From contig JBHHUS010000037.1 of NCBI GenBank assembly GCA_046861615.1, forward strand, positions 1 through 18,842: a DNA stretch of 18,842 nt, in the 5' to 3' direction. Shown one piece after another: positions 1 to 7,943 of this stretch; the stretch's first letter is position 1; every line of letters starts with the position of its first letter. This DNA is from CAZNUM01 sp046861615. Its GTDB lineage: Bacteria; Fidelibacterota; Marinisomatia; Marinisomatales; TCS55. A program made the translations under genes and the position numbers. The notes beneath the pieces are model-generated. The model did not search any database and was not told the DNA's origin. It worked only from the letters and a program-made list of their open reading frames with translations.

Positions 1-594
1 GTTGTAGTAACCGCCGGCTATGCCGTATTCTTCAAGATTGTCGGTCTAATTAGTATAACAGCACTGGCCGCTACGGAGGTTGTTTTTACAATTTTACAGG
101 CCTCCTTTATGCCTGGGATTGGAATTGGACAGGCCTGTGCGACCCTTGTGGGGAAATATATGGGTGAGAAAAAGCTGGATCATGCTGAGCGAAGTATTAT
201 TGAGGCAGTACGCCTGTCCTTGTGGATTATGGGAACTGTTGGTTTAGTGTTTCTGACAATACCGGAAATGATCCTACCGATTTTTACGGAGGATGCCAGT
301 GTCATTCGCAATGGAATAATTGCCCTTCGATTAGCCGGACTAATTCAATTTTTTGATGCGGTTGGTTTAACACTGTGGTTTGCCCTGTCTGGTGCTGGGA
401 ACACCAGCTATCCGGCGGTTTTGGAGAGTGTTACAATATGGGGGTTTTGTCTACCGGTAAGCTACTTGACGGGTATTGTATTGGGATATGGTTTTATAGG
501 GCCCTGGATTGCCTTTGGGTTACAGGTGATTATTTTTGCCGCTGCCATGAGTTGGAAAGTTGGACGAGGCGACTGGAAAAAAATTATAGTTTAA
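1..594 (+). CDS. MATE-type multidrug efflux transporter, C-terminal part (5' end outside window)
   Basis: The reading frame is open from base 1 to the TAA at 592-594 and gives about 197 residues, so the start lies upstream of the window. A full MATE protein is about 450 residues; this is the second half. The stretch with FMPGIGIGQACATLVGKYMG resembles the conserved loop and helix of the C-terminal MATE bundle, where small residues and Pro/Gly recur. Several hydrophobic helices follow, with a short charged tail ending in KKIIV. MATE proteins export cationic drugs or metabolites across the inner membrane using Na+ or H+ gradients; the substrate cannot be read from this fragment. The internal ATG at 109 is inside the conserved region and is not a likely start. 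The gene converges on the GNAT gene with six bases between stops. Family assignment is fairly sure, subfamily is not. Confidence 0.86.
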   Translation, partial: VVVTAGYAVFFKIVGLISITALAATEVVFTILQASFMPGIGIGQACATLVGKYMGEKKLDHAERSIIEAVRLSLWIMGTVGLVFLTIPEMILPIFTEDASVIRNGIIALRLAGLIQFFDAVGLTLWFALSGAGNTSYPAVLESVTIWGFCLPVSYLTGIVLGYGFIGPWIAFGLQVIIFAAAMSWKVGRGDWKKIIV

Positions 595-605
595 TCCAGA
601 CTATA
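577..605 (-). terminator. Candidate intrinsic terminator of the GNAT gene, inside the MATE 3' end
   Basis: TATAGT at 585-590 and ACTATA at 600-605 form a six-base AT-only stem with a nine-base loop. Read on the minus strand, the stem is followed within two bases by a run of seven T (the A run at 577-583). The order hairpin then T-run fits termination of the leftward GNAT transcript. The stem contains the GNAT stop codon (601-603), and the T-run overlaps the last MATE codons. The stem is weak because it has only two G-C pairs. Confidence 0.35.
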
Positions 606-1203
606 TTTCACCAGCACCAATGGAGGAGTTGCCTGAGTCAACCCAATCGCCGACAAACGCATGTGCTTTACGTAACATATCCAGGGGACAAACCAGAATA
701 ACCATATCTTGGGCTTTGCCCATGCGGTCCACCAGATAATCTGGGATCAAGCCACTAACCTTAAAACCCAGTTCTTCAAACAGTGAAATAGTATTTACCT
801 GGGGGCGCATCAATTTAGTTACAATCCGTTTTAATTTATGGTTGTAAGCAGTGTGATACAAATCCCAGGCTAGAATATGACCGGCTCCACGGTTACGATA
901 ATCCTTTCCAATGACCAGTCGGATATGCCCGGTTCCATCCTTCCATTCTTCAGTTAGTATTTCCAGCGATCCATCGGCTATGATAATACCGTCCAGCTCA
1001 ACCACCCGCCGGATGATTTTTCCGGCTAAGGCTTGTTGAATTCGATCTTCAATATGCTTTCGGCTGGTGACATCACTGCGCAGGTATCTCCGTTCATTTT
1101 CGGGTATGGAAAGAAAAAACCGGAGGGATGCATCTACATCTTCTGATGCTAAGTCCCGTACAGTAACAATCGTTTTGTCTTTTAGTGAATAAGTTGTTTC
1201 CAT
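601..1203 (-). CDS. GNAT family N-acetyltransferase
   Basis: This is a 200-residue protein of the Gcn5-related acetyltransferase fold, which moves an acetyl group from acetyl-CoA to an amine. The acetyl-CoA pyrophosphate-binding motif A is visible as R-N-R-G-A-G at residues 103-108, preceded by a beta strand (HIRLVIGKDY, 93-102). The following helix runs to about 120, and the usual C-terminal block with N-x-x-S-x-x-LFEELGFKVSG lies near 137-151. The length is typical plus a short N-terminal extension, and the protein should be cytoplasmic. The ATG at 1203 has GGGGTG about eight bases upstream on the minus strand. It converges with the MATE gene and diverges from the oxidoreductase operon across a 160-base gap. 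The substrate is unknown: protein, antibiotic or small-molecule acetylation are all possible. Confidence 0.9.
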   Translation of the reverse strand: METTYSLKDKTIVTVRDLASEDVDASLRFFLSIPENERRYLRSDVTSRKHIEDRIQQALAGKIIRRVVELDGIIIADGSLEILTEEWKDGTGHIRLVIGKDYRNRGAGHILAWDLYHTAYNHKLKRIVTKLMRPQVNTISLFEELGFKVSGLIPDYLVDRMGKAQDMVILVCPLDMLRKAHAFVGDWVDSGNSSIGAGEI

Positions 1204-1253
1204 GACAATTTCACCCCACTTAATACAAAGATAAACACCCTGTTATTCGTGAC

Positions 1254-1292
1254 TAAATTTAAGCGTTGTTTTTCAAAGCGGAACTTAATTTA
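1254..1292. repeat. Imperfect inverted repeat in the divergent GNAT/oxidoreductase gap
   Basis: TAAATTTAAG (1254-1263) and CTTAATTTA (1284-1292) are inverted copies differing by one extra T. They are separated by 20 bases and sit in the only regulatory space between two divergent transcription units. This could be an operator or just chance in AT-rich DNA. I could not place a convincing promoter on either strand of the 1204-1363 gap. Confidence 0.25.
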
Positions 1293-1353
1293 TCTGAAGC
1301 TCTTTTGTATTTAGTAAGCAGTATTTATTGGTAACTTTAGGGCCAATTATTTC

Positions 1354-1356
1354 AGG
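1354..1356 (+). promoter_or_regulatory. Shine-Dalgarno core that favours the ATG at 1364
   Basis: An AGG core (in TCAGGTAAA) lies seven bases before the ATG at 1364. The longer reading begins with a TTG at 1328 and adds twelve residues that match nothing in this family. The ATG start gives the short basic N-terminus typical of these enzymes. Confidence 0.5.
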
Positions 1357-1363
1357 TAAATTT

Positions 1364-3325
1364 ATGAAAAAACGACCAGTTAAATATCCTGGCTTGCGGG
1401 CCACATCGGATGGTGCCGGAATTATCGTCTGGGTAGAAACACACATATCCCAGGGTGCCTGTGCTTACCCAATCACTTCTTCGACCACTATGGGGTCCGG
1501 CTATCAATCAGTGGTAGCTAATGGTGGAAAAAACATTTGGAATGAGAAACTGGCTTTTTTAGAGCTGGAATCGGAACACAGTTCTGCTACCACTTGTGAA
1601 GGATTTGCTTTGGCGGGGGGTCGGGTTACAAACTTCACGTCCGGTCAGGGTCTGGTTTTAATGAAAGAAGTGCTTTTTACAATTTCGGGAAAGCGACTGC
1701 CGGCTGTTTTTCACATTGGTGCCCGGGCGCTGACCTCCCATTCCCTGAATGTTCATGCCGGGCATGATGACGTTATGGCCGTTTCCGATTGTGGGTGGGG
1801 AATGCTTTTCGCCCGGAATGCCCAGGAAACCGGAGATCTGGCTTTGATCGCCCGCCGTGCAGCTGAAGATTCACACACACCGTTTTTGAATATAATGGAC
1901 GGTTTTTTAACTACCCATACAATTGAAAATGTACAGCTACCAGAACCAGACCTGATGGCTGAATTTGTCTCGGCCCCACAAGAAAAGCTAGTCAACTTTA
2001 TGGATCCTTACCATCCGGTAATGTCCGGTGTAGTTCAGAATCAGGATTCGTATATGAAAGGAAAAGTAGCCCAGCGCTTTTACACCGATCAGGTGGCGAC
2101 ACGTTTGCAAAAAGCTATGGATGAATATTCTGACCTGACCGGCCGCCGCTACCAACCGGTGGATTCATATAAAATGGAGGATGCAGAATGGGCGATTGTC
2201 GGGATGGGCAGCATGATTGAAACCGCGGAAGCGGTTGCTGACTATTTACGGGAGACAGAGGGAGTACGTCTGGGAGTTGTTCACCTAACCGCTTTTCGGC
2301 CCTTTCCCGGACAACAGGTTGTGGAGGCTTTAAGCAGGGTTAAAGGATTTTCCATTTTGGAACGTCTCGATAATCCCCTGGCTGAGAGCAATCCCCTTAC
2401 GCTGGAGATTAAAGCTGCCTTTGCTGATTATAGTCCCCGGAAAAAGGATGGCACCATATCGATACCACTGATTTACTCTGGCTCTGCGGGCCTTGGATCC
2501 CGTGATGTGCGCCCAGCGGACATCATGGCGGTTGTGGAGAATATGGTGGAAGATGGTAAAAAGTATTTCTGTCTTGGGATTGACCATGAATTGTCCTTGA
2601 AGCCTACAAAGGACCCTGATATTCGTCCGGAGGGCACTTTCTCCATGCGCGGCCATTCAGTTGGAGGCTATGGAAGCGTTACGACTAATAAAATTATTGC
2701 TACCATTGTGGAAGACCTCTTTGACTTATATGTTCAGGCCTACCCGAAATATGGTTCGGAGAAAAAGGGGCTACCCACCACTTATTATCTTACAGTCAGT
2801 CCCTTCAAGGTCCGTACTCATAATGAGTTAGAATTTGTGGACTTTGTTCCGCTGAACGATGTGAATGCGTTCAATCTGGCCAATCCATTAAAAGGGCTGC
2901 AAAAAGGGGGGTTACTTTTTGTTCAAACACCTAAAACCGATTCTCAAAGGATTTGGCGGGATATTCCTCGTTGGGCACAGAAGGACATTCGGGATAATGA
3001 CATCCGTATTTTTGCTTTAGATACAGTAAAAATTGCTAAAGAAGTATCCAGTCGTGCAGATCTCATTCAAAGAATGCAGGGTATTGTCCTACTGGGAATT
3101 TTTCTAAAGACGACTCCTTTTGTCGGTAAATCTGGAATTACTGATGAACAACTCATGGAAGGCGTGGAACGATCGCTTAGAAAATATTTCGGGAAACGTG
3201 GTGAGCAGGTAGTCCAGGATAATTTAAATGCTGTACGCCGGGGTTATACGGAAGTGTTTGAAGTCCCTGCCGAAGCGATTAAAGAAAAAGGCCCCAAAGC
3301 GGTAGAAAATGAGGCAACGGTATGA
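1364..3325 (+). CDS. 2-oxoacid (probably pyruvate):ferredoxin oxidoreductase, alpha/gamma-type chain (domains I-III)
   Basis: This 653-residue protein matches the first half of single-chain pyruvate:ferredoxin oxidoreductase, which converts a 2-oxoacid plus CoA to acyl-CoA, CO2 and reduced ferredoxin. Numbering from the ATG at 1364, domain I covers about 8-250. It has the substrate motif YPIT near 35-38, the S-E pair (Glu near 71) expected to touch TPP, and the GARALTSH block with Arg near 121. Domain II covers about 270-370. Domain III, equivalent to the gamma subunit, covers about 370-635 and carries RGHSVGGYGSVTTNK near 429-443. The chain ends just where the ferredoxin domain would begin. 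The start is chosen over an in-frame TTG at 1328 because of the AGG at 1354-1356. The stop overlaps the next gene's start by four bases, so the two chains are probably made together. The family is certain; pyruvate as substrate is inferred. Confidence 0.93.
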   Translation: MKKRPVKYPGLRATSDGAGIIVWVETHISQGACAYPITSSTTMGSGYQSVVANGGKNIWNEKLAFLELESEHSSATTCEGFALAGGRVTNFTSGQGLVLMKEVLFTISGKRLPAVFHIGARALTSHSLNVHAGHDDVMAVSDCGWGMLFARNAQETGDLALIARRAAEDSHTPFLNIMDGFLTTHTIENVQLPEPDLMAEFVSAPQEKLVNFMDPYHPVMSGVVQNQDSYMKGKVAQRFYTDQVATRLQKAMDEYSDLTGRRYQPVDSYKMEDAEWAIVGMGSMIETAEAVADYLRETEGVRLGVVHLTAFRPFPGQQVVEALSRVKGFSILERLDNPLAESNPLTLEIKAAFADYSPRKKDGTISIPLIYSGSAGLGSRDVRPADIMAVVENMVEDGKKYFCLGIDHELSLKPTKDPDIRPEGTFSMRGHSVGGYGSVTTNKIIATIVEDLFDLYVQAYPKYGSEKKGLPTTYYLTVSPFKVRTHNELEFVDFVPLNDVNAFNLANPLKGLQKGGLLFVQTPKTDSQRIWRDIPRWAQKDIRDNDIRIFALDTVKIAKEVSSRADLIQRMQGIVLLGIFLKTTPFVGKSGITDEQLMEGVERSLRKYFGKRGEQVVQDNLNAVRRGYTEVFEVPAEAIKEKGPKAVENEATV

Positions 3326-4908
3326 GCAAGGATAAATTTTCAGGAATGAACAAAACTAACGCTTGGGATATTCTTGACATTGCTGATTTTAATGAAAGAA
3401 TCGTTGGCGCCTACAATGACGGAACAGCAGAAGACGGACTGACGGCAGACCTGACGACGGCTCGAAGCCTGATTCCCGCCGGTACTGGATCCTTGCGGGA
3501 TTTCAGCTACATTGCACCGGAAATTCCGGAGTTTATTACTGATAACTGCGTGGGGTGTATGGAGTGTGTGACCGAATGTCCTGATACGGCGATTTTGGGA
3601 AAAGCGATTCCCGAATCTCAGCTTAAAGGTCATTTGGAAAAACTGGAATCCGGTGAGCTTAAAGGCTGGATATCTAAACAGTGGGCGGAAACCAATAAAT
3701 TTTCAAAAGTTCCGGCCAAGCAAGGTAAAGAACCAGCCAGTTTTGGTATTTTCATTGATCCTACTAAATGCAAAGGCTGTGCTGAGTGTGTCGATGCCTG
3801 TGGGGACCATAACGCCTTGAAAATGATCACGAAGGTTGATGATACTATTCCCCGTTACCAGCAAGGGTTTGACTTCTTCAAGGGACTTGGACCTACCCCT
3901 AAAGAGTACATTAGTGATCGTGTTCTGGTGGATATGATGTTGGCGGATGAATCATTATTATATACTGGAGGAGCCGGGTCCTGCATGGGTTGTGGCGAAG
4001 GAAGCGCCTTACGGATGATGTTGGCAGCTACTGGTTTTGTTCATGGAGCAAAAAGCATCGGCCTTGTGGCGGCAACTGGATGTAATACTGTTTATGGATC
4101 CACGTATCCATATAATCCATTTTTAGTTCCATGGACCAATTCACTGTTTGAAAATGTAGCTGCTGATGCCATGGGTGTACGTGTTCGCTGGAACCAACTG
4201 GGATGGCAATCAAAGAAATTGTGGGCTATCGGTGGAGATGGGGCCATGCTGGATATTGGTTTTCAATCATTATCGCGTCTGTTAGCATCTGGCCTTGATG
4301 TTAATGTTCTCATCCTTGATACTCAGGTTTACTCCAATACTGGCGGACAGACTTCTACGGCCTCTTTTGTCGGTCAGGATGCTAAAATGTCAATGGTTGG
4401 TAAATCAATCTTTGGTAAAACCGAACGAAGAAAGGAGATTGCCAATTTGTCAATGATGCATCCGGACGTATTTGTCGCCCAGACAACACCGGCCCATATG
4501 AACCATTTTTATAAAGCAATTATGGCGGCGAATGAGTACACGGGTCCGGCAGTTATAAATGTTTATACTACCTGTCAGCCGGAGCACGGAGTAGCCGATG
4601 ATCTCTCAGCCCACCAGGCCAAACTGGCTGCGGATAGTCGCACCTTTCCGATCTTTATCTATGATCCAACCAAAGGTGAACGGATGTCTGAACGGCTTTC
4701 ACTGCAAGGAAACCCCGCCAAAAACCAGGATTGGTACCAAAACCCTAAAACAGGGGATCAGATTGATTTTGTTTATTTTGCCCGAACCGAGGGTCGATTT
4801 GCCAAACATTTTGATAAGGACGGCAATGCAGATGAAACTTTATACAAATCCCAGGAGGACCGCCTTAAAAACTGGCACTTACTTCAGGAACTGGCAGGAA
4901 TTAGGTAA
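3322..4908 (+). CDS. 2-oxoacid (probably pyruvate):ferredoxin oxidoreductase, ferredoxin plus TPP-binding chain (delta/beta type)
   Basis: This 528-residue partner chain completes the enzyme. A ferredoxin-like domain has two CxxCxxCxxxC motifs (Cys 76/79/82/86 and 150/153/156/160) for two [4Fe-4S] clusters. The TPP domain follows. It has Cys 221 and 224 in SCMGCGEGS, Cys 254 in ATGC and Cys 418 in TTCQPEHG, together expected to bind the proximal cluster. The TPP-Mg motif GGDGAMLDIG lies at 304-313 and DTQVYSNTGGQ at 333-343. All twelve cluster cysteines are present. The C-terminal 100 residues resemble the end of domain VI; the long domain VII of the Desulfovibrio africanus enzyme appears absent. 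GAGG at 3311-3314 lies seven bases before the ATG, inside the upstream gene. Electrons would pass to ferredoxin or flavodoxin in the cytoplasm. Confidence 0.95.
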   Translation: MSKDKFSGMNKTNAWDILDIADFNERIVGAYNDGTAEDGLTADLTTARSLIPAGTGSLRDFSYIAPEIPEFITDNCVGCMECVTECPDTAILGKAIPESQLKGHLEKLESGELKGWISKQWAETNKFSKVPAKQGKEPASFGIFIDPTKCKGCAECVDACGDHNALKMITKVDDTIPRYQQGFDFFKGLGPTPKEYISDRVLVDMMLADESLLYTGGAGSCMGCGEGSALRMMLAATGFVHGAKSIGLVAATGCNTVYGSTYPYNPFLVPWTNSLFENVAADAMGVRVRWNQLGWQSKKLWAIGGDGAMLDIGFQSLSRLLASGLDVNVLILDTQVYSNTGGQTSTASFVGQDAKMSMVGKSIFGKTERRKEIANLSMMHPDVFVAQTTPAHMNHFYKAIMAANEYTGPAVINVYTTCQPEHGVADDLSAHQAKLAADSRTFPIFIYDPTKGERMSERLSLQGNPAKNQDWYQNPKTGDQIDFVYFARTEGRFAKHFDKDGNADETLYKSQEDRLKNWHLLQELAGIR

Positions 4909-4977
4909 ATACCCGCTGATAAAGCATCCTGATTATAGTCCGATTATAATTGCCAGTTTTAGTTTGTTGTTTTTTTT
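4867..4977 (+). terminator. Candidate long-range stem and T-run after the oxidoreductase operon
   Basis: TGCCAGTTTT at 4951-4960 is a perfect inverted copy of AAAACTGGCA at 4867-4876. Eight of those bases also match a second copy, AACTGGCA, at 4889-4896. Both left arms lie in the last codons of the oxidoreductase gene. A small inner stem, ATTATA (4932-4937) with TATAAT (4945-4950), stacks against the right arm. T-rich sequence follows, including eight T at 4970-4977. The loops are long (54 or 74 bases) and the T-run starts about ten bases after the stem, so this is not a classical terminator. The rest of the 4909-5112 gap shows no clear promoter. Confidence 0.3.
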
Positions 4978-5112
4978 GTCCGATAATGATTTTTCACTTG
5001 TTATTCAGAGGTCAATTAAATTAGAAGTAATCGAGGAAAAGACTGGAAGGACAAATGCCAGAACTGTTATTTTCTAAAACACAATTTTTAGTGAACTAAC
5101 GGGGAAAGCACC

Positions 5113-7872
5113 ATGATTAAAAAAGTCGGCTCTACAATCATTGTTTATTTATTACTAATAGGAAGCACCATGGCAGGAAATAAATATCCCGGGTTTAAAT
5201 ACGTTAAAATGTCAGGAGACATTGAGGAGTATCGGTTGGTTTCAAACGATTTAACCGTTCTTCTTAAAGAAGATCACTCTGCCCCTGTTGTGACATTTAT
5301 GGTAACTTACCATGTGGGTTCGCGGAATGAAGCTATTGGATATACTGGCTCAACGCATCTGCTGGAGCATTTAATGTTCAAAGGGTCACGGAAATACAAT
5401 AAGCAGAACGGCAAGCCCATTTGGACAGTACTTCAGAATGTAGGCGCCCAAATCAACGCAACCACCTGGATGGATCGGACAAATTATTTTGAATTATTAC
5501 CCAGTGAACACCTGGAACGGGCCATGAAAATCGAGTCTGATCGTATGCGCAATGCCTTCCTGCGTGATTCTGATCGTCAGCCGGAAATGACGGTTGTCCG
5601 CAATGAATTTGAACGAGGAGAAAACGATCCCTTCGAAGCACTGGATAAAAATATTTGGGCCACGGCCTATCAGGCGCATCCCTACCATCACTCCACGATT
5701 GGCTGGCGCTCCGATATTGAAAATGTTTCCACTGAACGGTTGCGCCAGTTTTATAATACTTATTACTGGCCAAATAATGCTACGGTAACCATTATCGGAG
5801 ATATTAATAAAAAGGAAGCTCTGGGCATGGTAAAAAAGTACTTCGGTCAATACCGCCGAAGTCCTGAATCTATCCCCGAAGTTTATACTACTGAACCGAA
5901 GCAGGAAGGGCCACGGCGGATCATCGTAAAACGAACCGGGCAAACGGGAATTATTGGTATCGCCCACAAAACGCCGGAGGGGCTTAATGACGATTATTAT
6001 GCGCTTCAGGTATTGGCCCGAATTTTGGGCGGGGGTAAATCAAGTCGACTCAATAAAAAGATTGTCGACAAAGGACTGGCCACTAATCTCTCAATGTGGG
6101 ATTTCCCCTTCCATGATAATGGGCTGTTTATTACCTATGCCTTTTTAACGCCGGGAACCGATCACCAGAAAGTTGAGCAGATCATTCTGGATGAATACGA
6201 GAATATCAAATCCAAAGGTGTTACTGCCGAGGAGGTATCCCGAGCTATCGCTCAGATCCGTGCTGAGGCGGCTTTCAGCCGTGATGGATCCTATTCCATT
6301 GCCAGCAGCCTGAACGAAGCTATTGCCATGGGGGATTGGACATACTACACCACTTATGTTGATAAAGTCCAAGCGGTTACAGCAGGTGATATCCAACGAG
6401 TGGCACAGAAATACCTTCAGGAGGATCAAAGTACAACCGGATACTTTGTTCCTGAAAATGCCGGCGGATCAAAACAAAATGACAAAAAGGCTGCAAAAGG
6501 GCATCATCCGTACAGTATTTCTTCGGAGAAGCTTTTGAGTTTGGCCACTTCAACGGGTGGCAACGTTAAGGCGAAAGATAAATTTTCTATTGCTAATCAG
6601 ATTGTAGAACAGGCTCCTCTTCCCGGTATTCGCTTGCTTACAATGAAAAGCGGCGTGGAGGATGTGATTACGATTACCGGCAGCTTTTTTGGGGGAGATG
6701 AATTCAGCCCTGAATCCAACCCTCTGATCGCCGATCTCACTGCTGCGATGCTCGATGAAGGGACAAAAAAGCACAGTAAATATGAGATCAGTGATATGCT
6801 GGAATCCGTTGGGGCCCAACTCCGTTTTTCGAGCGGTCAATATCGAGTACGTTTTAATGCTCGTTGCCTGAAAAATGATGTTCCGCTGGTACTGAGCCTG
6901 CTGGCTGAACAATTACAAGTGCCGGCCTTCGGATCCAAGGAGCTGGATGTTGTGAAAAAACGGATGATTGGTAACTTGAAACGATCTAAGGAGAATACCC
7001 GCAATCGTGCTTCGGGGGAGTTTTTAAGGAGTCTTTATCCTGAGGGACACCCCAACTATCGCCGCGAAATCGACGCTGATATAGCCTACGTGAAAAGTAT
7101 TACATCAAGCGATTTGAAAGCTTTTCAGCGGGCGAATTATGGCTTAGGAACGATGACGTTGGTAGCTGTTGGTGATGTAGATGAAACTGTTTTTTCGCAG
7201 GAACTGAAGAAGACTTTCAAGGATTGGAAACAATCCCCCCTTACTATGGTAAAAACGAATCAGCATGCAAAAGCACTGGCAGCCAAGACAAAATTTATTA
7301 CCATTAAGGATAAAACCAGTACCGATATGTTTATCGGTCAGGCTATTGGTATCGACCGGGACAGCGAGGATTATTATCCCCTTATGTTGGGTGTCTATAT
7401 TCTTGGGGGAAATTTCTCTGCTCGTCTCATGCAGACCATTCGCGATGAACAGGGTCTGACCTATGGTATCGGATCATCAGTTAGAGGCGTTGACAATGGG
7501 AATGATGGCTATTGGACTGCCTGGGGTACTTTTGCACCATCCCTGTTGCAAAAGGGGGAGGGAGCAACCCTTGATCAGATAAGGATGTGGGCACAGAAAG
7601 GCATTTCCAAGGAAGAACTGGAAAGTAAAAAATCGACTATTACCGGGACTTACAAAGTACGCCTGGCCACTACCAGGGGACTCGCTGGACAGATTCTCAC
7701 CAATGCTGAACGCGGTCGGCCCAATGAATATCTCGATGAATATCCGCAAATTATTAATAGTCTTGATTTAGAGCGGATCAATAATGCTATTAAGAAGTAT
7801 GTTGATTTAGATAATCTGGTAATTGTGGCTGCCGGATCAGTGAACAAACAGGGCCAACCGCTGGAAAAATAA
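5113..7872 (+). CDS. Exported M16 family zinc metallopeptidase, two-module form (insulinase/pitrilysin type)
   Basis: This 919-residue protein has a signal peptide (basic MIKK, a hydrophobic stretch to about residue 18, likely cut after STMA near 21), so it should act in the periplasm or at the cell surface. The N-terminal M16 module (about 35-450) has the inverted zinc motif HLLEH at 82-86. The third zinc ligand is probably Glu165 in VVRNEFERGEN. After a Lys-rich linker (about 450-490) comes a second M16 module (about 490-915). It lacks HxxEH at the equivalent place but keeps the substrate-side Arg/Tyr-type block RDEQGLTYGIG near 777-787. One active and one inactive half in a single chain is a known M16 arrangement that forms a closing chamber for unfolded peptides. 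GGGGAAAG at 5101-5108 precedes the ATG. The natural substrate is unknown. It is probably transcribed alone or with the small gene 71 bases downstream. Confidence 0.95.
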   Translation: MIKKVGSTIIVYLLLIGSTMAGNKYPGFKYVKMSGDIEEYRLVSNDLTVLLKEDHSAPVVTFMVTYHVGSRNEAIGYTGSTHLLEHLMFKGSRKYNKQNGKPIWTVLQNVGAQINATTWMDRTNYFELLPSEHLERAMKIESDRMRNAFLRDSDRQPEMTVVRNEFERGENDPFEALDKNIWATAYQAHPYHHSTIGWRSDIENVSTERLRQFYNTYYWPNNATVTIIGDINKKEALGMVKKYFGQYRRSPESIPEVYTTEPKQEGPRRIIVKRTGQTGIIGIAHKTPEGLNDDYYALQVLARILGGGKSSRLNKKIVDKGLATNLSMWDFPFHDNGLFITYAFLTPGTDHQKVEQIILDEYENIKSKGVTAEEVSRAIAQIRAEAAFSRDGSYSIASSLNEAIAMGDWTYYTTYVDKVQAVTAGDIQRVAQKYLQEDQSTTGYFVPENAGGSKQNDKKAAKGHHPYSISSEKLLSLATSTGGNVKAKDKFSIANQIVEQAPLPGIRLLTMKSGVEDVITITGSFFGGDEFSPESNPLIADLTAAMLDEGTKKHSKYEISDMLESVGAQLRFSSGQYRVRFNARCLKNDVPLVLSLLAEQLQVPAFGSKELDVVKKRMIGNLKRSKENTRNRASGEFLRSLYPEGHPNYRREIDADIAYVKSITSSDLKAFQRANYGLGTMTLVAVGDVDETVFSQELKKTFKDWKQSPLTMVKTNQHAKALAAKTKFITIKDKTSTDMFIGQAIGIDRDSEDYYPLMLGVYILGGNFSARLMQTIRDEQGLTYGIGSSVRGVDNGNDGYWTAWGTFAPSLLQKGEGATLDQIRMWAQKGISKEELESKKSTITGTYKVRLATTRGLAGQILTNAERGRPNEYLDEYPQIINSLDLERINNAIKKYVDLDNLVIVAAGSVNKQGQPLEK

Positions 7873-7943
7873 TCTTACGTAGCTGAACCGGCCATTCATT
7901 GAGCTCTTATTATCATCTGTCGGTACTGTAATTTACTGCCCCG

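Noticed and set aside
375..701. Open frame of 108 codons over the MATE/GNAT junction
   Set aside because: It overlaps both recognised genes in another frame, and its product is Cys/Trp/His-rich in the way of shadow frames.
1266..1294. Sigma-70-like promoter (TTGTTT, 17 bases, TTTATC) before the oxidoreductase
   Set aside because: The -10 element matches only about half of the consensus and the region is AT-rich, so I cannot separate it from chance.
1328..1363. Longer oxidoreductase reading beginning with TTG at 1328
   Set aside because: No ribosome site precedes it, and the extra twelve residues are absent from the family. The ATG at 1364 has AGG at good spacing.
4598..5077. Open frame of 159 codons across the end of the oxidoreductase and the following gap
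   Set aside because: It lies out of frame over a region with all the enzyme's conserved motifs, has no ribosome site and gives low-complexity, family-free protein. The part in the gap is simply stop-poor AT-rich DNA.
5497..5967. Minus-strand open frame of 156 codons inside the M16 peptidase gene
   Set aside because: It is antisense to a well-conserved catalytic module, with no ribosome site and no family resemblance.
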